Positions 41,639 through 51,120 of a DNA stretch of 64,000 nucleotides are shown here, one piece after another. Where the stretch lies: positions 2,036,934 to 2,100,933 of the forward strand of contig NZ_CP128399.1 in assembly GCF_030389965.1 (NCBI RefSeq). Direction: 5' to 3'. Under the pieces are notes generated by a model. That model was not told the origin of the DNA and did not search any database. It saw nothing but the letters and a program-made list of their open reading frames with translations. The DNA comes from Candidatus Chlorohelix allophototropha. GTDB taxonomy: Bacteria > Chloroflexota > Chloroflexia > Chloroheliales > Chloroheliaceae. Positions within the stretch are counted from its first letter, which is position 1; every line of letters starts with the position of its first letter. The position numbers and the translations under genes are program-made.

Positions 41639-44634
41639 GTCCGACGGTTTCGTTTGCGAGAGAAGCGACGACGGTTGGTAGTATCAACCGCTACTTCATC
41701 AGTTTCTTCGTCTTCCTCCTCAAGAAGTTGCATGAGCTTGGTTTGAGCTTCCACGCTATCGTCCTGTTTAGGTTGCTCATCATCATCTTGTGCTTCTAGC
41801 TCCTCTTTTACCACGCCAAAGCCGACATTATAAATTTGCTCGACAACACCCCTCCGCATCATATGGCGAGCTTCCGCCAACACTGGTATCAGATTGTTGT
41901 CCGGGTCGTGCATTCGCAGCATGTCCTGTACCTGACGCATCAAGTCAAGAGTCTTGTTAAAGGTAATAATGATATCGCCTTCTGCCAGTTGCATTTTTTC
42001 CAGAATACTGGTAAGGCTAACCCCTCTACACCATGCTCTTGCCGCCCCGAAGTAGTAAATATTATAGCCATTCGTGATTTGCAATTCATTCTGACGTTCA
42101 ACGGCAAAAACTTCTCGTTCAAGCTCATCGAGTTTTTTACGCAATTCGTTTAGAGGTCTCGAAAGTACAAAGCGATTAAGAAATTCAAAATCACGGTCGT
42201 AGGCAAACCAGCTAAACACCTCAGCCAAGTCTTGCGGTTGTAACCCTTCCAGCCAACCCCGACTAACCATCTCGATTATTATTAAGCCATTGGTATCAAA
42301 AACATCTCTTAACCACAAACTTTTACTAGAGGGATAGCCTTCCTTATCTATAAAATTAAAGCGTTTAAGAACCGAAATCAAGCCCTTAAGCGTACCCCGC
42401 AGCCTACCTTCCTCGTAATGCTTGCGCTCATCGTAAAGTTTTTGGGCTTCGTCGCGTGCCAGCAATAATCGCGCCGAATCTTTTTGTAGCGAGCGGTGTT
42501 TTTTCCGTACATCGCAACTATGGCAAGGATGTTTTTGTTCTTGCTCTTTTAATTCCAAGCTTTGCTCTTTAGTCTGCTGAGCGCGATTCTGAACTTTTAT
42601 AAGGGTCGGGGTATATTTATTTGAAGCTTCCTGACGGGCTTCTCGTAACCAAGTTGCCAGATCGGGCAGATTGATTTGGCGCAATTGCTCGGCAATTGCA
42701 TTTAATTCCTCAGCCGTTGCACATTCAGATATGCTGAAATTTGAACGTTCGATTTTCAAGAGAGAATCAGGCAGGGTAATTTGGAAACGTTCGGGGGGCA
42801 TATAATCAATTGTGCGATATTCTTCCAGTTTGACCGTTTTGTCCCCGAATATGAATAAGCCGATGCCACCTTCGCTGCTTCGCCCTAGGTATATGCCCCA
42901 GCCATTCTGCTCACAATGAATCAATGTACCCGGTTGGAGCGTGCGGAAAATTTGGCGAAGCGTTTCACGCATTGGGCGATGCCAAGGCGCTTCGTCTAAT
43001 TTTTTTCTCAACCGGATTTCTTCTTCTATTGCCCGTCTTTCCTCATTGCGGTTTTCCTGAATTTTGTGTCCGAGACTGTCATATTCATGCAATAACTCTT
43101 CGCCTTCGGGTAAACCGATAAGGCAACCGACCTTTGCTAGATCATAAGTCTTTTGAGTATGTTGCACTTCTAGAGCTAATTCCCGTAAGCGTCTGCTCTG
43201 CTGAAATTCCATCAGACTATTGCGCAGGATTTGCAAAATGCGCTCACCGGCGGGAGGATCATACAGATTTAATACCGAGTTATAGCGTACAGAAAAAGCG
43301 CTTTCAATCGGTAATAACGGACCTGTGGCGATTAGAATCGTTTCTTCAAATGTAATCCAAGGGCTGTATGGTACTACAACGTGTCCTTGTATATCGAGTC
43401 CACGCCTACCGGCGCGACCCGCCATTTGCTGGAATTCGTTAGGTATAAGCGGGCGACGGGTTTGCCCATCAAACTTTGTTAGCCTGCCAATAACTACCGT
43501 TTTTGCCGGCATATTAACCCCTAATGCCAGTGTATCGGTAGCAAATACCACGTTCATCAAGCCCTTGCTGAATAATTCTTCTACAAGTTGCTTTAGGATC
43601 GGCAACAACCCCGCGTGATGAAAACCAAATCCGCGCCTTACCAACGTGATGATAGTCTTGACCTGTTGAATTTTGCGGTCTTCTTCTTCCAAATAATTGA
43701 GATAACGTGTACATACTTCATCAATTTGCGCTAGGGTTTTGGGGTCACGGGTGGAGCTATGTCGGTTTAGTGCCACTAACTCGGCAGCTACTTCGCAATC
43801 GTTTCGACTGAACATGAAATAGATCGCAGGCAACATTCCACCCTGTTCTAGGGCTTCAACTATGTCACGCTGGGTAGGTTCGGGGCGCTCACGTTTGCGT
43901 TCATCCGTTTCTGGGTCTCGTAAATCGCGAAGTCGGTTGCGGAATCCGCGCTTGGCTTCCCCACCTACGCCCTTGAAATCAACGACTTTCTTGCCTTCAT
44001 TATTAATGATTTGATTTAGCTTGCCATCGAGGAAGTAATATAGGGCAAGCGGAATACTACGTTTGGAATGGCTTATCAGCCGAGTGGGTCGGTGGGTTTG
44101 GCTTATCCAACTTGCTACTTCCTGAGCATTGCTGATTGTAGCGGATAAACATACCAATTGAATGTTTTTAGGACAGAGGATAATAGACTCTTCCCAAGTT
44201 GTACCACGTTCGCTATCTGCAAGGTAATGTATTTCATCAAATACTACGCAGGTGGTATGCGTAAATTCCGAAGGTGATTGTAATAGCATGTTACGCATCA
44301 CTTCGGTAGTCATAACAATAATGTGACCATTGGGGTTTTCAATAATATCGCCTGTCAGCAACCCAACTGCATCACCATATTGTTCACGCAAGTCCTTAAA
44401 TTTTTGATTGCTGAGGGCTTTTATAGGGGTGGTATAGAATACACGTTTACGTTGAGTGTATGCTCGAAAGATACCAAATTCGGCAACAACTGTTTTTCCA
44501 GTACCGGTGGGGGCAGTTACCATTACCGACTCGCCTACTGCCAGTGCCTGGATCGCCTCTTCCTGAAATGGGTCAAGGGGGAAAGGATAACGCTTCCGAA
44601 ATTGCGCTATCATCTCTTCACTTTCTACGTCCAA
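41635..44634 (-). CDS. Ski2-like DEAD/DEAH RNA helicase
   Basis: A 999-residue superfamily 2 helicase like eukaryotic Ski2/Mtr4 and bacterial HelY. Walker A is APTGTGKTVVAE, the DEAD box is DEIH (VVFDEIHYLAD), followed by LSATISN, then FATDTLALGVNMPAKTVV and QMAGRAGRRGLD (motif VI). A CxxC insert (HPCHSCDVRKKH) and a C-terminal DSHCT domain (YFGAARAWCRGVSLTSILEKM) complete it. It unwinds structured RNA, likely in RNA decay or ribosome work. The apparent start is a TTG with GAGG five bases ahead. An ATG 21 bases later is possible. Confidence 0.9.
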   Translation of the reverse strand: MDVESEEMIAQFRKRYPFPLDPFQEEAIQALAVGESVMVTAPTGTGKTVVAEFGIFRAYTQRKRVFYTTPIKALSNQKFKDLREQYGDAVGLLTGDIIENPNGHIIVMTTEVMRNMLLQSPSEFTHTTCVVFDEIHYLADSERGTTWEESIILCPKNIQLVCLSATISNAQEVASWISQTHRPTRLISHSKRSIPLALYYFLDGKLNQIINNEGKKVVDFKGVGGEAKRGFRNRLRDLRDPETDERKRERPEPTQRDIVEALEQGGMLPAIYFMFSRNDCEVAAELVALNRHSSTRDPKTLAQIDEVCTRYLNYLEEEDRKIQQVKTIITLVRRGFGFHHAGLLPILKQLVEELFSKGLMNVVFATDTLALGVNMPAKTVVIGRLTKFDGQTRRPLIPNEFQQMAGRAGRRGLDIQGHVVVPYSPWITFEETILIATGPLLPIESAFSVRYNSVLNLYDPPAGERILQILRNSLMEFQQSRRLRELALEVQHTQKTYDLAKVGCLIGLPEGEELLHEYDSLGHKIQENRNEERRAIEEEIRLRKKLDEAPWHRPMRETLRQIFRTLQPGTLIHCEQNGWGIYLGRSSEGGIGLFIFGDKTVKLEEYRTIDYMPPERFQITLPDSLLKIERSNFSISECATAEELNAIAEQLRQINLPDLATWLREARQEASNKYTPTLIKVQNRAQQTKEQSLELKEQEQKHPCHSCDVRKKHRSLQKDSARLLLARDEAQKLYDERKHYEEGRLRGTLKGLISVLKRFNFIDKEGYPSSKSLWLRDVFDTNGLIIIEMVSRGWLEGLQPQDLAEVFSWFAYDRDFEFLNRFVLSRPLNELRKKLDELEREVFAVERQNELQITNGYNIYYFGAARAWCRGVSLTSILEKMQLAEGDIIITFNKTLDLMRQVQDMLRMHDPDNNLIPVLAEARHMMRRGVVEQIYNVGFGVVKEELEAQDDDEQPKQDDSVEAQTKLMQLLEEEDEETDEVAVDTTNRRRFSRKRNRRT

Positions 44635-44797
44635 GTTATCCTCTTATCACGGACTTAATTAAGTCTCCTTTTTTATATTACTTCAAAACATGATAATAAT
44701 GCTTCACAGGATAAATGTAAAGTGAAATTGGATTTCAGCTTACAATCCATTTGAAGAAACCTTATAAATTTATCAGAATTTGTTTAATATTATTTTT

Positions 44798-45088
44798 TTA
44801 GTTACCCGGACCAAACCCACCCCTAGTAATAAAATAGTAAATAAAAGCTGCCGTTACCCCTATTCCAAATACTAGCAGGCTGGCGGGAATAACTTTTGTT
44901 GAAACCGGATCAGCATAGGATGCTCTTGGGGGAAGGGGAGAAAGGTTGTTAATATCCCAATTTTCTTCCTCTTCATCCTTGCGCCTACTTGCTGGACTGT
45001 ATTTAACGCCTAGCAAAATTACAACCGTTAAACCGGCGGCTATTAAACCAAAAAATACTAACTCGCTAATATTATTAACACTGGGCAT
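44798..45088 (-). CDS. Small two-helix membrane protein
   Basis: A 96-residue protein with a membrane helix at about 10-30 and another near 66-88, joined by a charged cytosolic or external loop (SRRKDEEEENWD). It ends GGFGPGN. A strong GGAGGGG lies just before the ATG. No family is recognised. It is divergent from the NHL gene and behind the helicase on the same strand. Confidence 0.7.
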   Translation of the reverse strand: MPSVNNISELVFFGLIAAGLTVVILLGVKYSPASRRKDEEEENWDINNLSPLPPRASYADPVSTKVIPASLLVFGIGVTAAFIYYFITRGGFGPGN

Positions 45089-45226
45089 ACAACCCCTCCA
45101 TTAGCAAAAGGTAAATAACAGGTAAATAATATTATAGCATAAAGCTCTTGGTAAGTGTCATGCAAATTACAGCTTAGTAATTGATTTTGTAGTATTTTGT
45201 AATAGTTACTTTACTAATCAAATCTA

Positions 45227-45254
45227 TAATTAAGTGTACTGCTAATTAAGTGTA
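45227..45254 (+). promoter_or_regulatory. 12-base direct repeat upstream of NHL gene
   Basis: TAATTAAGTGTA occurs at 45227-45238 and again at 45243-45254, a 16-base period, roughly 100 bases before the NHL-protein start. Two copies about one and a half helical turns apart could be regulator sites. Otherwise the 263-base gap is AT-rich with nothing recognisable. Confidence 0.35.
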
Positions 45255-45351
45255 GGCGTATCAGAGTTTTGAGCATTACTGCATTTCTGAAACAGGCGTT
45301 ATAGCATCATCCTAATATTGTAAATGTATATATCCGGGGGGTTTAAGAAAA

Positions 45352-48300
45352 TTGAGTAGCTCTAAAATGTCCTTGCCTTTAAGTGGGTTAAGTAAACGGA
45401 AATGGTATATTGCAGGAGCGTTAGCTGTCGCCAGCCTCGTCAGCATTTTAATCATTACGTTAGCAGCCACTCTTTTCAAAGTTCCTGAAGTAATTGCAGC
45501 GCCTAGCGTTTCCTCAACCGCTAATCTAGTACTTGGTCAGACTGATTTTACTACCAGCAATCTTCTTAGCGCAGCGGGCATCTCCTCTCCCAGCGGACTC
45601 GTAATTGACACTCCCCACCACCGTCTATTTATTTCTGATACAGGCAATAATCGGGTTTTGGGTTGGAATATAAGCACTCCTATAGTAAGCGGCCGCATGG
45701 CAGATATTGTGCTTGGGCAAGCTAATTTTAGAAATAACCTTGCTCCTGCCCCAACTTCCTCAAGTATGAATGCCCCAACTGCGCTGGCGCTGGATTCATC
45801 CGGCAATCTCTATGTGGCGGATAGCGGAAATAACCGAGTTCTGGTATTTGCCTATAACAGTACATTTTCATCATATACCGGTAAAGCCGCCGGTTATGTA
45901 CTAGGGCAAGGCGGCAGTTTTATCACCAAAGGTAGTGGCGCAACTGCCGATAATTTCTCCAATCCGAATGGGGTAGCAGTCGATTCGTCAGGGCATCTTT
46001 TTATAGCTGACTCAAGCAATAACCGTGTTCTGGAATATGATACCCCTTTGGTAGCTAGTCCTGCCGCCGACCGTGTTATTGGACAATCAGATCTTACTTC
46101 TAATTCAGCAAATCAAAGTGCTACTCCCGGAATAAATACTTTATCAAATCCGCGCGGTCTAGCTGTTAACGGTTCAGGCGTTTTGGCAGTTGCCGATAGC
46201 GATAATAACAGGATTTTACTTTATACCAGTCCTCTTTCAGCAACCTATAATCTCTCAGCTAATAATGTATTTGGTCAAGGAGGTTATTTTACCTCCAACT
46301 CTGCAACTAATCCCCCTACTAATAAGAGTTTAAACAGTCCTAACAGTGTTGCGTTTGATGCTAATACTCCTCAGAATTTGTATGTGGCAGATAAATTGAA
46401 CCACCGCGTTTTAAAATTTAATAGCCCCTTCGCTGGCGACTCTCAAGCTAGTTTGGTTTTCGGGCAACAAGGAAGCTTTACTACCAAGACTTCCGGCACT
46501 GCAAATGATAGTATTTGGGGACCGCAAGATGTAAAAGTTGATGCTTCAGGCAACTTGTTTGTGATAGATACGGTAAATAATCGGATGCTGGAATATACCA
46601 GTCCCTCAACTGTACCGCCTGCTGCTGATTTTGTACTCGGTCAAACCACTTTTACATCTGGGGGTGCTAATGCACTTGCAGACTCTGCTATGCTAAAAAC
46701 CCCCGGTGGCGTAGTTTATGACAAAGTACGAAATCGCCTCTATGTAGCCGATACCGCAAATCACCGGGTGCTGGGCTGGAACTCAAGTTCACTGGCAAAT
46801 AATAACGCGCCTGCCGATATTGTAATCGGTCAGCCTAATTTTTGGAGCGTAGCTATGCCAGACCCTCCAACCGCCTCCTCCTTGAGTTTACCTAAGGGTC
46901 TTGCGGTAGATGTCGATGGCAACCTCTACGTAGCTGACAGCGGTAATAATAGAGTAGTGCTCTATCTGAATCCCTTTGCTACCGATACTATAGCCGATCG
47001 TGTCTTTGGACAACCGGACTTGACAACTTATAATGATAACTGGACACCCTCTCAAACTACTTTACGTAATCCGGGTTGGGTAGCTGTAGATTCTAGTGTA
47101 AACCCAAACCGTCTCTACATTTCTGATACCAAAAATCAACGGGTTTTAGCTTATCCTACTCCTAAGGTAAGCTCTGTTCCAAGTCTGGTAATAGGAAAAA
47201 CCAGTTTTATTGATGCACCAATTCAATATTCTGACCCAAGCACTTCATCTAATACCTTTGAAACCAGCGGTATTGTGGTTGATGGGAAAGGTAACCTCTA
47301 TGTAAATGATTATTATCGCCATCGCACTCTATTCTTCCCCACTCCTTTTGACTCAGGAGGAACAACCGCTACCAAAGTTTTGGGTCAACCTGATATGGTC
47401 TCTGCCACTGATTACCCGCTTAATGCGTATGCCGATACTATGTATTACCAACGCGGTATAGCTATTGATCCCAATGGTAATCTTTTTATCGCCGATAGCG
47501 GTAATGCGCGCGTACTGTATTGGAGTTACAAAGGCTCTGTGATTCCAGCTACCAATGGGCAAGCCGCCGATGGGGTTTTGGGACAATCAGATCTTACTTC
47601 CAAATCAGCAGGCTTGAGCAACAGTAAGTTTGGTCTGACTGATAAATTAACCAATGCTATGGAAGGTCTTGCAACCGACGCTTACGGTAGGTTGTATGTT
47701 GTGGATAGAAGCAATAATCGGGTATTGCGCTTTAGCACTAATCCGCCAAGCGATGTAAAATTTACGAGCCACCCCACCACAGTTCCTGCCGATGTTTATT
47801 CGACCGCAATACATGTTCAGTTGGTTGATGCTAATGGCAATCGGATGGTAAGTGATACCGATAGTATCGTTAATCTTACCAGTTCAAGTGGTACCGGTTC
47901 TTTCTTCACCCTTGCTAATGGTAGTTATTCTAGCATAGCCTCTGGCGCAGCCACCATTCCGGCGGGCACTGTCGGAATAGATGTTTATTATAAAGATTCC
48001 ACTGCAAATGCTTCTGCTTATACCCTGACAGCAAAGCTCGGTAGTAGTACCGGAGATACTTTTTTAATGACGGTAAATGAAACACCGAAAACCTTAGTAT
48101 ATAAAAATACAGATGATGGTGCTAAAGGAACTTTCTCATACGCAATTGCTAACGCCAACTCCGGTGATACCATAACTTTTAGGCTTGAGGCTAACCAGCC
48201 GATTACATTTGTGTCCGGCAGTACTCTGCCTGTAATCAATAAGGAGCTTAAAATTGGAGAGTTAACCGATTGTATAAACGGGCCTAGTATTGTTATTGAC

Positions 48301-48465
48301 GGTACAAACTTGACGAGTCATGCTCTGAGCACCCAGTATAGGCTGCAAATAATTGGAGTGAAGTTCAAAAAAATGAAGCTGGTGACTAATACCTTTGTAA
48401 ATTCGGGTGGAACATTTGAAAACATATTCAAATGTACTTCATTTGATAATAGCAGTAGTAGCTAG
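45352..48465 (+). CDS. Secreted NHL-repeat beta-propeller protein
   Basis: A 1037-residue exported protein. An N-terminal membrane or signal helix (about 14-40) precedes twelve repeats of about 60-70 residues. Each has a NHL core such as GNLYVADSGNNRVL and a VLGQxDFT-type turn, consistent with two six-bladed propellers (inference). After about residue 800 a Big-like strand domain follows (FTSHPTTVPADVYSTAIHVQLVDANGNR), then a final domain with VIDGTNLTSH typical of parallel-helix or anchor modules. The start is a TTG at 45352 after a GGGGGG tract. ATG at 45367 is an alternative. NHL propellers bind proteins or sugars. Target unknown. Confidence 0.82.
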   Translation: MSSSKMSLPLSGLSKRKWYIAGALAVASLVSILIITLAATLFKVPEVIAAPSVSSTANLVLGQTDFTTSNLLSAAGISSPSGLVIDTPHHRLFISDTGNNRVLGWNISTPIVSGRMADIVLGQANFRNNLAPAPTSSSMNAPTALALDSSGNLYVADSGNNRVLVFAYNSTFSSYTGKAAGYVLGQGGSFITKGSGATADNFSNPNGVAVDSSGHLFIADSSNNRVLEYDTPLVASPAADRVIGQSDLTSNSANQSATPGINTLSNPRGLAVNGSGVLAVADSDNNRILLYTSPLSATYNLSANNVFGQGGYFTSNSATNPPTNKSLNSPNSVAFDANTPQNLYVADKLNHRVLKFNSPFAGDSQASLVFGQQGSFTTKTSGTANDSIWGPQDVKVDASGNLFVIDTVNNRMLEYTSPSTVPPAADFVLGQTTFTSGGANALADSAMLKTPGGVVYDKVRNRLYVADTANHRVLGWNSSSLANNNAPADIVIGQPNFWSVAMPDPPTASSLSLPKGLAVDVDGNLYVADSGNNRVVLYLNPFATDTIADRVFGQPDLTTYNDNWTPSQTTLRNPGWVAVDSSVNPNRLYISDTKNQRVLAYPTPKVSSVPSLVIGKTSFIDAPIQYSDPSTSSNTFETSGIVVDGKGNLYVNDYYRHRTLFFPTPFDSGGTTATKVLGQPDMVSATDYPLNAYADTMYYQRGIAIDPNGNLFIADSGNARVLYWSYKGSVIPATNGQAADGVLGQSDLTSKSAGLSNSKFGLTDKLTNAMEGLATDAYGRLYVVDRSNNRVLRFSTNPPSDVKFTSHPTTVPADVYSTAIHVQLVDANGNRMVSDTDSIVNLTSSSGTGSFFTLANGSYSSIASGAATIPAGTVGIDVYYKDSTANASAYTLTAKLGSSTGDTFLMTVNETPKTLVYKNTDDGAKGTFSYAIANANSGDTITFRLEANQPITFVSGSTLPVINKELKIGELTDCINGPSIVIDGTNLTSHALSTQYRLQIIGVKFKKMKLVTNTFVNSGGTFENIFKCTSFDNSSSS

Positions 48466-48494
48466 GTTGTAGTAATCCCCAAAAGAGTAGCTAG

Positions 48495-48530
48495 AAATGA
48501 GCTTGCGATTATATGCAGGCTCATTTTATT
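48495..48530 (+). terminator. Terminator after NHL gene
   Basis: AAATGAGC (48495-48502) pairs with GCTCATTT (48519-48526), extended by TTG/CAG with a G-T pair, followed by TATT. It lies 30 bases after the stop. Confidence 0.7.
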
Positions 48531-48537
48531 GTTAGCC

Positions 48538-48566
48538 TTGACAATATAAAAACATTAGCATATACT
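48538..48566 (+). promoter_or_regulatory. Sigma-70-type promoter of the FTR1 gene
   Basis: TTGACA (48538-48543), 17-base spacer, TATACT (48561-48566). This near-consensus promoter lies about 50 bases ahead of the FTR1 start. Confidence 0.75.
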
Positions 48567-48617
48567 AACAATGATTAATCCGGCTATTAACCAATAAATG
48601 TGTGGGAGCCAGACAAG

Positions 48618-50126
48618 ATGAATTCCGCTATCTTTGTGAAACCTTCGAAAATCCGGTTGTGGGTACTAATATTATTGCCTGTTCTTCTTTTAAGTTTTCT
48701 TGCAATTCCGGTGCAAGCCGCCAGTCCAGAGGAAGAGCTTCAGCAGCTTAACACCAACGTAGAAACGGCGCTTTCACTGGCTAAGTCAGGAGATTTAGCG
48801 GCGGCGCAGAAAGCCTACAAGACTTTTGAAAGCTCATGGAGTACGGTTGAAGACGGGGTAAAGGAAAAATCCAGACAAACTTACCTTGATATTGAAAACA
48901 AAATGCGCGATATTACCGAAGCCTTTGCCACACAGAATGCCGCTAAAGTGGCTGAAACGCTGGACAATCTGTACGATATAAACATCGCCTTCATTCAGAG
49001 TAGCGCATCCGGTGATAGCGCCACAGCAGTTGATAGCACGCCTACGGTAAGCACTGTGCTGGGCAAGCTTGATGACGCTCGCAATTATGTTATCAGTGGT
49101 AACTATGCCTCTGCGCTAAACGAGGTAAAAGAGTTTCAGGTGGCATGGCTAGAGGTGGAGGGGCAAATAAAAACTCGCTCGGTAGAGGCATATACCGGTA
49201 CTGAAAATGATATGAGCCTAGCTTTCAACTTGCTTTCTCAAAACTCACCTCAAGCTAAAGAAGTTTTGGATCGAATGTATGCGCGGCTGGAGCCATTTAA
49301 CAATGCCGGGAACTATGGCATATTCGATGCGGTAGCAATAATTTTGCGGGAAGGTCTGGAAGCTCTGCTGGTTTTGGTTGCCTTACTGGCGTTCTTGCGA
49401 AAATCGGATAATAAAAGCGGACAGAAATGGGTTTGGAGCGGCGCTATAGGGGGGTTGGGAATAAGCATTGTGCTGGCGGTACTGATTCAGTTGATTTTCA
49501 CCAACGCTTTTAGCGGCGGCAACCGGGAAGTAATGGAGGGCTTTGTCGGTTTATTTGCAGCGGCAATGCTCGTCTATGTTAGCTATTGGCTGCATAGCAA
49601 GTCTAACATAAGGGAATGGCAACGCTATATCAGTGCAAAAACCAGCAATGCGTTGGCAAAAGGTAGTTTGTTTGGTTTGGCTTTGCTGGCATTTTTGGCA
49701 GTGTTCCGGGAAGGCGCTGAAACCGTATTATTTTTGCTTGGCATGGCAGGCGCAATCAGTCTATTTGACCTGCTAGTCGGTTTGGGCATTGGGTTGGCAA
49801 TTATGCTGGTAATTGGTATTTTAATAATGGTAGTGGGAGTACGAATACCTTTACGCCCATTCTTTATAGTAGCCAGTATTCTGGTTTTCTACCTTTGCTT
49901 CAAATTTTTAGGAACGGGTATCCACTCTTTGCAAGTAGCCAATGTTATATCGTCTAATACCAATACATTCTTGCCCACTAGTGACTTTTTTGGAATTTTC
50001 CCCACATGGGAAACCACCATCCCGCAATTACTTTTGCTCGGTGCAGGAGTTGGGTTCTGGTTTGCGGGAATACGCCGTTCCCGCTTGAATACCCTGAAAC
50101 ATGCTTCAATTCAGGCTTCGAAATAA
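48618..50126 (+). CDS. FTR1-family iron permease with N-terminal periplasmic domain
   Basis: A 502-residue iron transporter. A signal peptide (IRLWVLILLPVLLLSFLAIPVQA) is followed by a helical extracytoplasmic domain (about 36-235). A seven-helix FTR1 permease completes the protein. The two iron-binding REXXE motifs are REGLE (about residue 243) and REGAE (about residue 363). FTR1 proteins import ferric or oxidised iron, often with a copper oxidase or cupredoxin, but no such partner is adjacent here. The ATG at 48618 is preceded by GGGAG. A GTG at 48600 is less likely. Confidence 0.9.
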   Translation: MNSAIFVKPSKIRLWVLILLPVLLLSFLAIPVQAASPEEELQQLNTNVETALSLAKSGDLAAAQKAYKTFESSWSTVEDGVKEKSRQTYLDIENKMRDITEAFATQNAAKVAETLDNLYDINIAFIQSSASGDSATAVDSTPTVSTVLGKLDDARNYVISGNYASALNEVKEFQVAWLEVEGQIKTRSVEAYTGTENDMSLAFNLLSQNSPQAKEVLDRMYARLEPFNNAGNYGIFDAVAIILREGLEALLVLVALLAFLRKSDNKSGQKWVWSGAIGGLGISIVLAVLIQLIFTNAFSGGNREVMEGFVGLFAAAMLVYVSYWLHSKSNIREWQRYISAKTSNALAKGSLFGLALLAFLAVFREGAETVLFLLGMAGAISLFDLLVGLGIGLAIMLVIGILIMVVGVRIPLRPFFIVASILVFYLCFKFLGTGIHSLQVANVISSNTNTFLPTSDFFGIFPTWETTIPQLLLLGAGVGFWFAGIRRSRLNTLKHASIQASK

Positions 50127-50139
50127 TATTTGCAATTGC

Positions 50140-50169
50140 TGCCCCTTCCAGTTGGTAAGGGGCATTTTT
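50140..50169 (+). terminator. Terminator after FTR1 gene
   Basis: TGCCCCTT pairs perfectly with AAGGGGCA (50140-50147 and 50157-50164) around a 9-base loop, followed by TTTTT. Confidence 0.88.
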
Positions 50170-50344
50170 GTTGCTCGCCCCATGTATTTTGAGTTCCAAA
50201 TTTACAAAAATAAGGTAAGAACCCTATATGAGTTCTTATAAAAATATGTTAAAATCTGGCTACCTCAACACCTGAGAACAGCAAAATTTCAACTTGCCCA
50301 AAGTCAACATATGAATTGGGTGACCTAACAAAAGGGTGCGAAAT

Positions 50345-51103
50345 ATGAATTTCACGGTGATACTTCCGCTGCTCGCCAGCATCGTTAGTTTCCTCTTTGC
50401 TTTGATGGTATTTGACCAGTTTATCCTGCGTCACCGGACATACCAGATCATTTGGACTATTGGTTTATTGTTGTTCTGCCTTGCTGCCTTTTCCCAATTT
50501 CTAGGATCTTCTAACGGTTGGATAGAATACACCAACTACTATCGGCTTTGGTATTTGGCAGGCGCGATGGGTACAAGCTCATTTCTTGGTATGGGTACAA
50601 TCTTCCTGATTGCTTCTCGTAGAATTGCCCTTCCCGTTTTGGGTGTGCTGCTTATATGTTTCATTGCTGCGGGAGTGTTGGTATTTACAGCGCAGGTTGA
50701 TGTATCTCAACTTCCAGTTAATTCAACCGATGAGATTACGGGTAAAGCCTTTCCCAGTTATGTTCGTGTACTGACTCCGTTCTTTAATATTTTCGGGGCA
50801 GGGTTTCTTTTATTTGGTGCAATCCAAAGTGCGTTCGTTTTCTGGCGTAAACGCATTAGATTTTACAGGGTATTGAGTAATATTTTTATTGCGTTGGGTG
50901 CTTTTGCTGCCAGTAGCGCCGGTGTTATAACTCGTTTTAACTTGAGTGGTTCTGATGCCTTTTCCTTGGCGACCTTGCTAGGTGTGACTTTTATATTTAT
51001 AGGCTTTCTTATTAGCATTGAGGTTTTCGAGGAAGTACGCATTCCTTTCACCCGCATTCTACTCAAACGCCGTAGCGGTGTATTGCGCAGTTCAAAACAG
51101 TAA
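50345..51103 (+). CDS. Seven-helix membrane protein, unknown function
   Basis: A 252-residue protein predicted to have seven membrane helices (roughly 5-25, 38-58, 70-92, 97-117, 146-170, 178-200 and 205-228). A basic C-terminal tail follows (RILLKRRSGVLRSSKQ). No family or motif is recognised. I take ATG 50345 (eight bases after AAAGGG) as the start. The GTG at 50336 overlaps that site. The start of the peptidase gene is 17 bases after its stop, so they likely form an operon. Confidence 0.7.
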   Translation: MNFTVILPLLASIVSFLFALMVFDQFILRHRTYQIIWTIGLLLFCLAAFSQFLGSSNGWIEYTNYYRLWYLAGAMGTSSFLGMGTIFLIASRRIALPVLGVLLICFIAAGVLVFTAQVDVSQLPVNSTDEITGKAFPSYVRVLTPFFNIFGAGFLLFGAIQSAFVFWRKRIRFYRVLSNIFIALGAFAASSAGVITRFNLSGSDAFSLATLLGVTFIFIGFLISIEVFEEVRIPFTRILLKRRSGVLRSSKQ

Positions 51104-51120
51104 AAGGAAGCGCGAACTAA

